A DNA stretch of 64,000 nt from Mesorhizobium koreense (GTDB taxonomy: Bacteria > Pseudomonadota > Alphaproteobacteria > Rhizobiales > Rhizobiaceae): contig NZ_CP134228.1 of the NCBI RefSeq assembly GCF_031656215.1, positions 806,001 through 870,000 of the forward strand, in the 5' to 3' direction. Positions 9,193 to 17,553 of this stretch are shown here, piece by piece. Position numbers and translations under genes: made by a program. How positions within the stretch are numbered: position 1 is the stretch's first letter; every line of letters begins with the position of its first letter. The notes under the pieces are model-generated. The model was not told the origin of the DNA. It did not search any database and saw nothing but the letters and a program-made list of their open reading frames with translations.

Positions 9193-10605
9193 TCACCCGG
9201 TGCCACCGAGCAAAATTACGGCAATGCCTGTGAGCGCTGCCGCCAACAGCACGACGAGCATCGGCAGTTGCAGCCTGAAAATCGCGAAAAGTGCGGCCAG
9301 CGTCAGGCCGAGGGACGGCAGGTTGATCGCGCTCCCCACAGGCACGTCGATCCTCATGCCGTAGCCCTCCCAGATTGCCGCCTGTCGAAACAGGACGTGG
9401 AGGGCGAACCAGATCGCCAGGTTCATGATGACGCCCACGACGGCGGCGGTTATGGCCGACATCGCGCCGGTCAACGCCACGTTGGTCCGCAGGGTTTCGA
9501 TGAACGGTGCGCCGAGGAATATCCAGAGGAAGCACGGCACGAACGTCACCCACGTAGTGAGAACGGCCCCAAGGGTCGCGGCAACCATCGGGTCCAGTGC
9601 GCCAGGGCTGCGATAGGCGGCCATGAAGCCCACGAACTGCACGACCATTATGAGGGGACCGGGTGTCGTCTCCGCCATGCCGAGGCCGTCCAACATCTCC
9701 CCCGGCCGTAGCCATCCATAGTGTTGAACGGCCTGCTGTGCGACATAGGACAGGACTGCGTAGGCTCCGCCGAATGTCACCATGGCCATCTCGCTGAAGA
9801 AAACCGCGATCTGGCTGAATACGTGGTTTGGTCCGAGGGCGATGACGAGCAGCGCTACGGGGCCAAGCCACAAGGCGAGCAGCACAGCCGATATCCACAA
9901 AGACCACCGTTTGTTCGGCCGCGCGTGCTCAGGGGTCTCCTCTCCGAGTGCGGAATCCTTGTCCGCGAAGGCAGCGGCGGATGCCGTTCCGTGCCCGCCG
10001 CCTATCCGGAACAGCGGCGACTCCGCGCGACCTCCGACAAAGCCGATCACGCCGGCCGTGAGGATGATGAGCGGAAACGGCACATGGAAAAAGAAAATGG
10101 CGACGAAGGCCGCGACGGCGATGGCGATCATCGCGTAGTTCTTCAGAGCACGCTTGCCGATGCGTACGACCGCATGGAGGACGATCGCCAGGACCGCAGC
10201 CTTCAGGCCGAAAAACAGGCCTTCGATGACGGTGACATCACCGAACGCGGCATAGATGTAGCTGAGCGCCAGGATCGAGACGAACCCCGGCAGCACAAAC
10301 AATGTCCCGGCAACAAGGCCGCCCTTGGTCTTGTGGAGCAGCCAGCCAACATAGACCGCGAGTTGCTGGGCTTCCGGCCCCGGCAGCAGCATGCAGTAGT
10401 TGAGGGCATGCAGGAATCGGTTCTCGCCGATCCAGCGCTTTTCCTCGACCAGAATGCGATGCATGACCGCGATCTGCCCGGCGGGACCGCCGAAGCTCAG
10501 AGCAGCCACCTTGGCCCATACCGCGACCGCCTCACGGAAGGGCACGCCATGATCAGGGGCGGCAGCCGTTTCCGGTGTCGTCTCCTTTTGGAGGAGCGTG
10601 GCCAT
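9193..10605 (-). CDS. chrA: Chromate efflux transporter ChrA (CHR family, two-domain)
   Basis: A 470-residue integral membrane protein with two homologous CHR halves. The N-half has AALSFGGPAGQIAVMH and a LLPGPEAQQLAVYVGW block; the C-half repeats it as MVTFGGAYAVLSYVAQQ and AETTPGPLIMVVQFVGF. About ten hydrophobic segments are visible, separated by a hydrophilic linker near residues 190-225. CHR proteins export chromate from the cytoplasm. ATG 10605 follows the rhodanese-ChrB stop by 2 nt, so the two genes are translationally coupled; an upstream in-frame extension would overlap that gene. Confidence 0.93.
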   Translation of the reverse strand: MATLLQKETTPETAAAPDHGVPFREAVAVWAKVAALSFGGPAGQIAVMHRILVEEKRWIGENRFLHALNYCMLLPGPEAQQLAVYVGWLLHKTKGGLVAGTLFVLPGFVSILALSYIYAAFGDVTVIEGLFFGLKAAVLAIVLHAVVRIGKRALKNYAMIAIAVAAFVAIFFFHVPFPLIILTAGVIGFVGGRAESPLFRIGGGHGTASAAAFADKDSALGEETPEHARPNKRWSLWISAVLLALWLGPVALLVIALGPNHVFSQIAVFFSEMAMVTFGGAYAVLSYVAQQAVQHYGWLRPGEMLDGLGMAETTPGPLIMVVQFVGFMAAYRSPGALDPMVAATLGAVLTTWVTFVPCFLWIFLGAPFIETLRTNVALTGAMSAITAAVVGVIMNLAIWFALHVLFRQAAIWEGYGMRIDVPVGSAINLPSLGLTLAALFAIFRLQLPMLVVLLAAALTGIAVILLGGTG

Positions 10606-10607
10606 GG

Positions 10608-11426
10608 TCACGCTCCCGGCTTGTTGGTCGGCCAGTTGTGCGTCTCGTCCGTCGCGTCCCGGCACCAACGGTAGAACGCATCGTAGAGCAGCATGCCCGC
10701 TTCCAGTTGCGCCAGGTCGTCGGAATACATGCGGGACAACCCGAGCGAGGCGGCCAGAAGCCCTGCGGCCTCCGGCGCGAGATCGAGCCGCGCGGTGTCG
10801 GCCGCCCGGACGATGGTCGCAAGCCTGAGCAGCGGTTCAGTCGCCAGACCGAATTCCTCCACCATCACGTCGAAGGTGCAGAGTTCGCCGCGATGGCTCC
10901 AGAACGCGTTTTCGATATCGAAGGGGGTCGCGGCAAACCGTTCCCCGACCGCCTGCACTTCCTGGGGCGTGACGAACAGGAATGCGGCATGCGGGTCGAC
11001 AAAGCGCCGGATCAGCCACGGGCAGGCGATCCGGTCGATCTTGGGGCGGGATCGTGTCACCCAGACCGTTCTTCCGGTCGCGTCCGGAGCCGGGATTTTC
11101 GTGACAGGGACGCTAGGCAGACCCGACGCGATCCACGCGTCATGCCCCCCTTCAAGGGCTTCCGCAGGCGTTCCCATCTGGCGAAGCCATGCGGCGACGC
11201 CTTCGCTGAGTTTCTTTCCGCTTTGGCAGATTGCGACGGCGGTGGGGGTCGGGATCGATCCGCCCCATTCCTGTACGTGGGTATGCGGGCGGCGGACGGA
11301 GCTTGGTATCAACCGCGGGTCCGAGGCGAAGTCCTCGTCGGTGCGGACGTCGATCAGCGCCGGGCAGTTCGGCGTGCCGATCAGGCGGGCAAGCTTGTCT
11401 GGTGAAATCGTAGTGGGGGATGGCAT
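10608..11426 (-). CDS. Rhodanese-ChrB fusion, chromate resistance protein
   Basis: The 272-residue protein has an N-terminal rhodanese domain (residues about 5-105): CPALIDVRTDEDF and the active-site loop AICQSGKKLSEGVAAW with its Cys. A ChrB C-terminal-type domain follows from about residue 120, with VWVTRSRPKIDRIACPWLIRRFVD, FDIENAFWSHRGELCTFDVM and the terminal DAFYRWCRDATD. ChrB-type domains are regulators or accessory factors of chromate resistance in Ochrobactrum and Cupriavidus. It lies immediately 5' of chrA. The start is ATG 11426 with AAAGGA upstream. Confidence 0.9.
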   Translation of the reverse strand: MPSPTTISPDKLARLIGTPNCPALIDVRTDEDFASDPRLIPSSVRRPHTHVQEWGGSIPTPTAVAICQSGKKLSEGVAAWLRQMGTPAEALEGGHDAWIASGLPSVPVTKIPAPDATGRTVWVTRSRPKIDRIACPWLIRRFVDPHAAFLFVTPQEVQAVGERFAATPFDIENAFWSHRGELCTFDVMVEEFGLATEPLLRLATIVRAADTARLDLAPEAAGLLAASLGLSRMYSDDLAQLEAGMLLYDAFYRWCRDATDETHNWPTNKPGA

Positions 11427-11841
11427 GGCGCGTCCTTTCCGTTTGCCGGGTTCCTGGACGCGATTCTTGAGCCGTAGCCTCGTGGGGAGATCGCAATCCC
11501 CATGCGCGATTCCATCGCGCCGATCGGGGCCGCTGTCAATGCCTTCTTCCGGGCGTTACGACAAGACGAATGCTTTCCGCGCGACAAGCACAAGACGACA
11601 CCAGCCACGATCGGAGTGCTCCTCGTGACGGCCGTTACGATGTGAGGCCGCGCCTCCAGCAGCCTGACGAGTTGCTGTCGAAAAACACCGCCGTGAGCGC
11701 GGAAACTCCAGACCTCGTTCCGTCGCCCCTCACCCCGAGCATCTCACGAACCCTCACGCGCCTTCGTTATTTGTGACGGAGCTCGACCCTGATCGCGCCA
11801 ATTTCCAATGTTGGAAGGAGCCAGCAACAGAGGAAAATGAA
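11427..11841. other. 415-bp divergent intergenic region (chrB-fusion / DUF982)
   Basis: This region must contain the promoters of the chromate pair (minus strand) and of the DUF982 gene (plus strand). No convincing gene is present; the short open frames have Arg/Pro-rich shadow composition. I found no strong operator palindrome by eye. Confidence 0.5.
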
Positions 11842-12132
11842 ATGGCAAATCCCAAATTCGACCGACCTGTCGCGATATTCACGGGTCTCGGATTTCCCCA
11901 TGAGATCGAGAGTGTTCTCGACGCGTACCATTTTCTGCTCGAATGGAAGGGCATTCCCGACCTGGATCAGAGGGGGGCTATGGAAGTCTGCCGCAAAGCC
12001 CTTAGCGGAGCCAGAACAGGTCACGATGCGCGCAAGGCGTTTCAACGGTTTGCAAGAAACAGAGGCATCGTTGCCGATATGGGGTATGGCCGGGCCGCCT
12101 CCTCCCTTGCCGAGGAATGGTTGGTCCGCTGA
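11842..12132 (+). CDS. DUF982-family protein
   Basis: A 96-residue protein, MANPKFDRPVAIFTGLG..., with the layout of DUF982, a small family largely confined to Rhizobiales: a V-I-x-G strand, the segment IESVLDAYHFLLEWKG, then a small helical part AMEVCRKALSGARTGHDARKAFQRFA. Function is unknown. ATG 11842 is preceded by AGAGGAAA and begins at the conserved domain; the frame is open further upstream without conserved sequence. It stands alone between the chromate pair and an acyltransferase. Confidence 0.75.
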   Translation: MANPKFDRPVAIFTGLGFPHEIESVLDAYHFLLEWKGIPDLDQRGAMEVCRKALSGARTGHDARKAFQRFARNRGIVADMGYGRAASSLAEEWLVR

Positions 12133-12200
12133 CCGTCCTCACCGATCGCTATTTCGGTCGGATATCGGGTCCAGCTTGATCTCGGCACGAGGACGACACA

Positions 12201-13352
12201 GTGCGGCGAGTGGAATGTCTAGACGGTCTGCGCGGCATTGCCGCGCTTTGGGTACTGTTCGGCCACGCGATGATCCTGACCGGCTTTTCCCTGCCTATCG
12301 TCGGCCATCCCGATCTCGGCGTCGATCTGTTCATCCTGTTGTCGGGCTTTCTGATGGTTTTCCAGTACCAGTTGCGCCGCGAAACAGAGGATTGGGCGGC
12401 GCCTCACACCTGGGTCGCTTTCTGGACCAGGCGGTTCTTCCGTATAGCTCCGCTCTTCTACCTGATGCTGGCCGCGGCCCTCATCCTCGGCCCCTTCATC
12501 TATGAGAACCGCGTCTTCATCGACACCTTTCTTGGCCGGACTCCGCAGAACCCGGCGCGCTATCTGGATTCAGGCCTCAAGAACGTCGTCATGCATCTGT
12601 CTTTCGCCTTCGGCCTGTTTCCGCATTATGCCTACCGGACGCCCCTGCCCGACTGGAGTCTGGGCCTGGAGATGCAATTCTATGCCGTCTTTCCCTTCCT
12701 CATCCTGCTTGCGCGCAAGGCGGGCTGGTACTCAATGGTGCTTCTGGTGGCCGCCGCCGGCATTATGGTGGCCGGGGTAATGAGGTGGTCGGGGATAGGA
12801 TTCCCCATGCCTTCCTTCCTGCCGCTGAAGATCCAGATCTTTCTGTGCGGGATGCTGATCGCGGCCGATCATCGCCTCGGTGCCGCCTGGCTGGCGGCCC
12901 GGTTGGGTCTGGCGTTCCTGCTTGCCGCGGTCCCGATTGGCGGTCATCAGGACTTTGTTCGCCTCTTCATGCGTGAACTGCTTGTCCTGATCTTCTTTCT
13001 TCTGGTCCACGGGCGAAAACTGGCGATGGTCGGCCCTGTCGCCTCCCTGCTCGGCGGCAAGTTCTTCCACTGGCTCGGCGAATTGTCCTTTGGCGTCTAT
13101 CTTGTCCATCTCCTGATCATGCAGCCCGTCGCCGGCTGGGCGATCGATCGGTTTGGTGCCGGCATTGGAGACTTTGCCCGGTTCTGCCTTGTCGTCGCTA
13201 TCGTCGTGCCTGCAACCTATCTCACCGCATTCGTCACCTATAATGCGCTGGAGTTGCCTGGCCAGAGGTTGGGAAAGAGCGTCCTGAGATACACGATCGG
13301 AAGCCGCACCAAAGCGAAACAGACGCGCGCCGAAGAGATCGCAGCGCCGTGA
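12201..13352 (+). CDS. Acyltransferase 3 family membrane protein (OafA/ExoZ type)
   Basis: A 383-residue polytopic membrane protein starting MRRVECLDGLRGIAALWVLF, followed by GHAMILTGF. The R-x10-H pair (DGLRG and FGHA) is the catalytic signature of acyltransferase 3 proteins that O-acetylate surface polysaccharides, lipids or Nod factors. About ten membrane helices are visible; FWTRRFFRIAPLFYLM is a second conserved block. GTG at 12201 has GAGGA 7 nt upstream. Its polysaccharide or lipid acceptor is unknown, and no glycosyltransferase genes are nearby. Confidence 0.88.
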   Translation: MRRVECLDGLRGIAALWVLFGHAMILTGFSLPIVGHPDLGVDLFILLSGFLMVFQYQLRRETEDWAAPHTWVAFWTRRFFRIAPLFYLMLAAALILGPFIYENRVFIDTFLGRTPQNPARYLDSGLKNVVMHLSFAFGLFPHYAYRTPLPDWSLGLEMQFYAVFPFLILLARKAGWYSMVLLVAAAGIMVAGVMRWSGIGFPMPSFLPLKIQIFLCGMLIAADHRLGAAWLAARLGLAFLLAAVPIGGHQDFVRLFMRELLVLIFFLLVHGRKLAMVGPVASLLGGKFFHWLGELSFGVYLVHLLIMQPVAGWAIDRFGAGIGDFARFCLVVAIVVPATYLTAFVTYNALELPGQRLGKSVLRYTIGSRTKAKQTRAEEIAAP

Positions 13353-13446
13353 TCGCGTTTGCGCCGAAAGTTGACCGGCAGGTCGATTTCGCCGGCTGGG
13401 AACGTTTCGCGACGCCCATGGTTCTCCTTGGGGAAGGAGAAGAACA

Positions 13447-13641
13447 ATGCCGTACAGGCCCGTCGATACCGGTCGCTCCGAGCATTTCGGTCGCCGTCAA
13501 TATGCGAGCCCTCGTGAATTTTCCGGGCGCAAGGTGCGTCAGGGCAGGATCGTCCTCAACACGCCGCTGCGCCGTGCTGTCTTCATTGCCGGCCTTGTCA
13601 TCGCCGTCGTGGTTGTATTTGCCCTCGCCTATATGACGTAG
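13447..13641 (+). CDS. Small single-pass membrane protein
   Basis: A 64-residue protein with a basic, Arg/Tyr-rich N-terminal half (MPYRPVDTGRSEHFGRRQYA...) and one C-terminal membrane helix, AVFIAGLVIAVVVVFALAYM. The start is supported by GGAAGGAGAAG just upstream. Charge distribution predicts N-in topology. No family recognised; the strong Shine-Dalgarno sequence and clear helix make a real gene likely. Confidence 0.6.
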   Translation: MPYRPVDTGRSEHFGRRQYASPREFSGRKVRQGRIVLNTPLRRAVFIAGLVIAVVVVFALAYMT

Positions 13642-13871
13642 GGGTGGATTGCGATTGGCAATATTGTTGAATTCCTGCACCACCTCTCGACGAAAGCAGG
13701 AATATGGCCGTGTTGACCGCCATGTTACAGGAAACGTGAAAAACGGCCTTCTTGACATGGGGGAGCCCCCGCACAAACTCCGGTCAGGGTAGGTGATTTG
13801 CCGATGATTCGGCGCGGCGCGGAACGTCCGGTAGAGGCGGACGCGCACGGAAAGATCGGGGGAAACGCGAT

Positions 13872-14507
13872 ATGCGCGGTGATATCCTTCATTTCGACGG
13901 CACCCAGGGCGTGGGTGTCATCAATGGCGACGACGGCAGCCGCTATGCCTTCGCGCGCGGCGATCTGTATGAGCGGGTTCCCCTGGGAAAGGCCATGCGG
14001 GTCGAATTTCGGGCGGAACGCGGCCGTGCCCGCAACATCGCCCGTGCCCGCGGCGACGCGCGTGCCGCCAGCACGGTGAAATCCACAGGCTCGCGCAAGC
14101 CCGGCTTGTGGCACCATTTCCGCGACGGGCTGACGCGCAACTACGCCAATTTCCGGGGTAGGGCGCACCGCGCGGAATATTGGAGCTATGCGCTGTTCTG
14201 GCTGCTCGCGCTGGCGTTCGTCATGGGCGTCGGGCTCGTCTTCGACGGCGGCCTCACCGATTTCCGCGCGGCCGTGCAGGCGCCGGCGGTGACGGTGACG
14301 CTGTCGGTGGTCTTCGTGCTCGCGACGCTTCTGCCGGGGCTTGGCCTCGCCGTACGCCGCCAGCATGATATCGGGCTTTCGGGCTGGTACTCGCTTCTCG
14401 TGCTCATCCCGTCGCTCGGCAGCCTCGTCCTGCTCGCCTTCTCGCTCATCCCGAGCCAGAAGCGCGACAACAGATGGGGACCGGTGCCCGAGAATACCGT
14501 TTCCTGA
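13872..14507 (+). CDS. Cold-shock-like domain fused to DUF805 membrane domain
   Basis: Residues 1-60 read MRGDILHFDGTQGVGVINGD... with R.RVEF and RARNIARA, the beta-barrel pattern of a cold-shock/S1-like OB fold; residues 80-205 form a DUF805 domain with FRDGLTRNYANFRGRAHRAEYW, several membrane helices, the conserved LAVRRQHDIGLSGWY block and a terminal GPVPEN. DUF805 is an inner-membrane domain of unknown function. The fusion couples a nucleic-acid-binding type fold to the membrane; which ligand it binds is unknown. ATG 13872 is preceded by a GGGGGAAA purine tract. Confidence 0.8.
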   Translation: MRGDILHFDGTQGVGVINGDDGSRYAFARGDLYERVPLGKAMRVEFRAERGRARNIARARGDARAASTVKSTGSRKPGLWHHFRDGLTRNYANFRGRAHRAEYWSYALFWLLALAFVMGVGLVFDGGLTDFRAAVQAPAVTVTLSVVFVLATLLPGLGLAVRRQHDIGLSGWYSLLVLIPSLGSLVLLAFSLIPSQKRDNRWGPVPENTVS

Positions 14508-14512
14508 CGAGA

Positions 14513-14534
14513 GCGGCCGGTCCGTTCCGGCCGC
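14513..14534. terminator. Hairpin between convergent genes
   Basis: GCGGCCGG and CCGGCCGC form a perfect 8-bp stem around a six-base loop, placed exactly between the stop of the DUF805 gene and the stop of leuB. There is no T-tract on either side, so it is only a candidate bidirectional terminator. Confidence 0.4.
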
Positions 14535-14542
14535 AGCTCCGG

Positions 14543-15655
14543 CTACTTCGAAAGCGCCAGGAATTTTGCCGTGATGGCATTGCCCATCTCGGTCGTGCCA
14601 ACCTTCTTCATGCCGTCCGAATGGATGTCGGCGGTCCTCAGGCCGTCGTCGAGGACCGCCGCGATTGCCGCCTCCAGCCGATCGGCTTCCGCCGTCATGC
14701 CGAAAGAGTAGCGCAGGCACATGGCGAAGGAAGCGATCATGGCGATCGGATTGGCGATGCCCTTGCCGGCGATGTCGGGCGCCGAGCCGTGGACCGGCTC
14801 GTAAAGCGCCTTGCGGCTGCCGGTCTTCGCGTCGGGGGCGCCGAGTGAAGCGGAAGGCAGCATGCCGAGTGAGCCGGTCAGCATGGCGGCGACGTCGGAA
14901 AGCATGTCGCCGAAGAGGTTGTCGGTGACGATGACGTCGAACTGCTTAGGCCAGCGGACAAGTTGCATGCCGCCGGCATCCGCCAGCATATGGTCGAGCT
15001 TCACGTCCGAATAGCGTGCCTTGTGGGTCGCCGTCACCACCTCGTTCCACAGGACGCCCGACTTCATGACGTTGCGCTTTTCCATGGAGGTGACGTGGTT
15101 CTTTCGCGTCCGCGCCAGTTCGAAGGCGACGCCCGAGATGCGCTCGATCTCGAATGTATCGTAGACCTGCGTGTCGATGCCGCGCTTCTGGCCGTTACCG
15201 AGGTCGATGATCTCCTTCGGCTCGCCGAAATAGACGCCACCAGTCAGCTCGCGCACGATCAGGATGTCGAGCCCTTCGACGACTTCCGGCTTCAGCGAGG
15301 AGGAGGCGGCAAGTGCGGGGTAGCAGATGGCTGGGCGGAGATTGGCGAAAAGCTGCATGTCCTTGCGCAGGCGCAGCAGCCCGGCCTCGGGGCGCACCTC
15401 ATAGGGCACCGGGTCCCATTTCGGCCCACCAACCGCGCCGAACAGCACGGCGTCCGCTTGCATCGCCTTTTCCATGTCGGCGTCGGAGATCGCCTTGCCG
15501 TGGGCGTCATAGGCGCATCCACCGACAAGGCCCTCGTCGGTCGTGAAGCCACTGCCAAGACGATCGTTCATGGCCGCGATCAGCTTCTTCACCTCGGCCA
15601 TGGCCTCGGGGCCGATGCCGTCGCCGGGGAGGAGGAAGAGTTTGCGCGATGCCAT
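14543..15655 (-). CDS. leuB: 3-isopropylmalate dehydrogenase
   Basis: It oxidatively decarboxylates 3-isopropylmalate in leucine synthesis. The protein starts [32 protein letters not shown], the substrate Arg/Tyr region, the metal-binding Asp in [17 protein letters not shown] and [18 protein letters not shown] are all present. The length of 370 aa is standard for the bacterial enzyme. It is in the same direction as leuD (16864-17469), but a vapBC module on the opposite strand lies between them. The start is ATG 15655 with GGAAAC upstream. Confidence 0.97.
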   Translation of the reverse strand: MASRKLFLLPGDGIGPEAMAEVKKLIAAMNDRLGSGFTTDEGLVGGCAYDAHGKAISDADMEKAMQADAVLFGAVGGPKWDPVPYEVRPEAGLLRLRKDMQLFANLRPAICYPALAASSSLKPEVVEGLDILIVRELTGGVYFGEPKEIIDLGNGQKRGIDTQVYDTFEIERISGVAFELARTRKNHVTSMEKRNVMKSGVLWNEVVTATHKARYSDVKLDHMLADAGGMQLVRWPKQFDVIVTDNLFGDMLSDVAAMLTGSLGMLPSASLGAPDAKTGSRKALYEPVHGSAPDIAGKGIANPIAMIASFAMCLRYSFGMTAEADRLEAAIAAVLDDGLRTADIHSDGMKKVGTTEMGNAITAKFLALSK

Positions 15656-15758
15656 GGGACGTTTCCTGAATTGAGTAGCTGGATCGCGGCTTTGCTAAAC
15701 GCTGGCCGCTTCGCGTGCAAGCCCGAGCTGCGGGCTTTGCTTGAGCCAGCGGGCCTCA

Positions 15759-15788
15759 ATGTGTATATTCATGGCAAGTCATACACAT
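15759..15788. promoter_or_regulatory. Probable VapBC operator (inverted repeat)
   Basis: ATGTGTAT (15759-15766) and ATACACAT (15781-15788) form a perfect 8-bp inverted repeat with a 14-base spacer. It ends 11 bases before the vapB start codon, where VapB-VapC complexes classically bind to repress their own operon. Confidence 0.65.
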
Positions 15789-15799
15789 CGGATATTGCC

Positions 15800-16039
15800 A
15801 TGCGCACCAATATAGACATCGACGACCGGCTCATGAAGCAGGCCATGAAGGCGACAGGACAGAAAACGAAGAAGGCCGCTGTGGAGGCGGCTTTGCGCAA
15901 AGTCATCGAGATTTCCGATCAGGTGGCCGCACTGGATGACCTTTGGGGAATGGGATGGGAGGGCGATCTTCAGGAGATGCGAAATGACTGGACGCCGGAC
16001 GTCGACTGGGGTCTGCAGGACAAGCCGGGCAAACCGTGA
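15800..16039 (+). CDS. vapB: VapB-type antitoxin
   Basis: A 79-residue protein MRTNIDIDDRLMKQAMKATG followed by KKAAVEAALRKVIE, the ribbon-helix-helix DNA-binding start typical of VapB antitoxins paired with PIN toxins. The C-terminal half (ALDDLWGMGWEGDLQEMRND) matches the toxin-wrapping tail with the L-x-G-x-G-W-E-G-D motif. The last codons overlap the vapC start by 4 nt (GTGA), the normal antitoxin-first arrangement. The frame is open far upstream through leuB antisense; only this domain is real. Confidence 0.92.
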   Translation: MRTNIDIDDRLMKQAMKATGQKTKKAAVEAALRKVIEISDQVAALDDLWGMGWEGDLQEMRNDWTPDVDWGLQDKPGKP

Positions 16040-16425
16040 TCGTCGTCGATAGCTCGGTCTGGATATTCGCCCTGCGCGGCGTGCTGCGGCCAAGCACGGT
16101 CCGGCTTCGACTGGAAACAGCAAGAGGGAGGATTCTGCTCGGCGATATCATACTGCTCGAAATCCTGCGCGGCGCTCGCGACGAGCGCCATGCTGTCCGG
16201 CTCGAAGCCGATCTCCGGCGACTTCCCTTGGTGACAATGATGGATGTCGATCTCGCGATTGCAGCGGCATCGAATTATCGCAAATTGCGATCGTACGGCA
16301 TTACGACACGGGGCTTCGCCGACACGATCATCGCAACATACTGCATCGAGTATGGCCACGAACTCCTTCAGGACGACCGCGACTTCCTACCGATGGCCGA
16401 ATATCTGGGACTGCGGCTCGCCTGA
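16036..16425 (+). CDS. vapC: VapC-type PIN-domain ribonuclease toxin
   Basis: A 129-residue PIN domain. The acidic metal-binding residues are visible: Asp in MIVVDSSVWI, Glu in ILLEILRGAR, Asp in GFADTIIATYC and Asp in LLQDDRDF. VapC toxins cleave tRNA or rRNA in single-stranded loops; the target here is unknown. GTG at 16036 overlaps the vapB stop. All catalytic acids are intact, so the toxin is probably active. Confidence 0.93.
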   Translation: MIVVDSSVWIFALRGVLRPSTVRLRLETARGRILLGDIILLEILRGARDERHAVRLEADLRRLPLVTMMDVDLAIAAASNYRKLRSYGITTRGFADTIIATYCIEYGHELLQDDRDFLPMAEYLGLRLA

Positions 16426-16453
16426 AAGTCGCGGCACGGCTTGTGGCCGGCGC

Positions 16454-16843
16454 TCATACGCCCCTTCTCAGCGCCGTAACCTCGATCTCGATCTTCATCT
16501 CGGGGCGGATGAGCCCGCAAATCGTCATCGTCGCGGCGGGCCGTATCTTGCCGAAGATTTTGCCGGTCACTGCGAAGACCGCGTCGGCAAAGGCCGCATC
16601 GGTCACGAGGTAATGCACGCGCACGACATCCGCCATAGCGAAGCCGGCGTCGGCGAGCGCCTTTCCGATCGTCGCGAGGCAGTTCTGCGCCTGTTCCCCG
16701 ACATCGTCGGGCATCGTCATCGTGGCGTAATCGTAGCCGGTGGTGCCGGCGACGAAGCACCAGTCGCCCTGGACGACAGCGCGCGAATAGCCCGCCGCCT
16801 TCTCGAAGGGCGAACCGGTGGAGATCAGCCTACGTTCGTCCAT
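16454..16843 (-). CDS. RidA/YjgF-family protein
   Basis: A 129-residue Rid-family trimeric enzyme: GYSRAVVQGDWCFVAGTTGYD at the start, then EQAQNCLATIGKALADAG and DVVRVHYLVTD. RidA proteins hydrolyse reactive enamines/imines. The canonical RidA arginine near the C-terminus appears in CGLIRPEMKIEIEVTAL, as in the Rid1-7 groups. The start is ATG 16843; the upstream open frame is leuD in another frame. It lies 20 nt downstream of leuD, likely cotranscribed. Confidence 0.88.
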   Translation of the reverse strand: MDERRLISTGSPFEKAAGYSRAVVQGDWCFVAGTTGYDYATMTMPDDVGEQAQNCLATIGKALADAGFAMADVVRVHYLVTDAAFADAVFAVTGKIFGKIRPAATMTICGLIRPEMKIEIEVTALRRGV

Positions 16844-16863
16844 GTCGAGATCAGGCCCTAAAC

Positions 16864-17469
16864 TCAGGCCCAGGGCCGGCTTTCGGCGTAGCTCTTCTCG
16901 AAATTGTCGATGGATTTCGATTTCTGCAGCGTCAGGCCGATATCGTCGAGCCCGTTCAAGAGGCAGTGCCGGCGGAATTCGTCGAGGTCGAACTTGACCA
17001 CGCCGCCGTCCGGCCCACGGATCTCCATTGCCTCGAGATCGACGGTCAGCGTCGCGTTGGCGCCGCGCGAGGCGTCGTCCATGAGCTTTTCCAGGTCTTC
17101 CGGGCTGACTACGACCGGCAGGATGCCGTTCTTGAAGCAGTTGTTGTAGAAAATGTCGGCGAAGCTGGTCGAGATCACACAATGGATGCCGAAATCGAGC
17201 AGCGCCCAGGGCGCGTGCTCGCGGCTCGAACCGCAGCCGAAATTATCGCCTGCGACCAGGATCTGCGCCTTGCGATAGGCCGGCTTGTTGAGCACGAAAT
17301 CCGGGTTCTCCGCGCCGTCGTCGAGATAGCGCATCTCCGCGAACAGGCCCTTGCCGAGCCCGGTGCGCTTGATCGTCTTCAGATAATCCTTGGGGATGAT
17401 CATGTCGGTATCGACATTGACGATTGGCATGGGGGCCGCGACGCCTGTGATCTTCGTGAATTTTTCCAT
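16864..17469 (-). CDS. leuD: 3-isopropylmalate dehydratase small subunit
   Basis: LeuD pairs with LeuC to isomerise 2- to 3-isopropylmalate. The 201-residue protein has [41 protein letters not shown] and a C-terminal [17 protein letters not shown] region, all characteristic of the aconitase swivel domain. leuC is not in the window, as is usual in Rhizobiales. It is first in a leuD-ridA pair on the minus strand, with leuB further downstream past vapBC. Confidence 0.96.
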   Translation of the reverse strand: MEKFTKITGVAAPMPIVNVDTDMIIPKDYLKTIKRTGLGKGLFAEMRYLDDGAENPDFVLNKPAYRKAQILVAGDNFGCGSSREHAPWALLDFGIHCVISTSFADIFYNNCFKNGILPVVVSPEDLEKLMDDASRGANATLTVDLEAMEIRGPDGGVVKFDLDEFRRHCLLNGLDDIGLTLQKSKSIDNFEKSYAESRPWA

Positions 17470-17553
17470 GGTCCGGATTCCTGTAAATTCAAGCCGTGCT
17501 TTACAGGAAACGGAAGGCGGGGAAAAGGCTTTTGAGGCCGAAGCCGGTGCGCG

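Noticed and set aside
14963-15799. Plus-strand open frame running from inside leuB into vapB
   Set aside because: Only the last 79 residues from ATG 15800 form the VapB domain; the rest is antisense to leuB.
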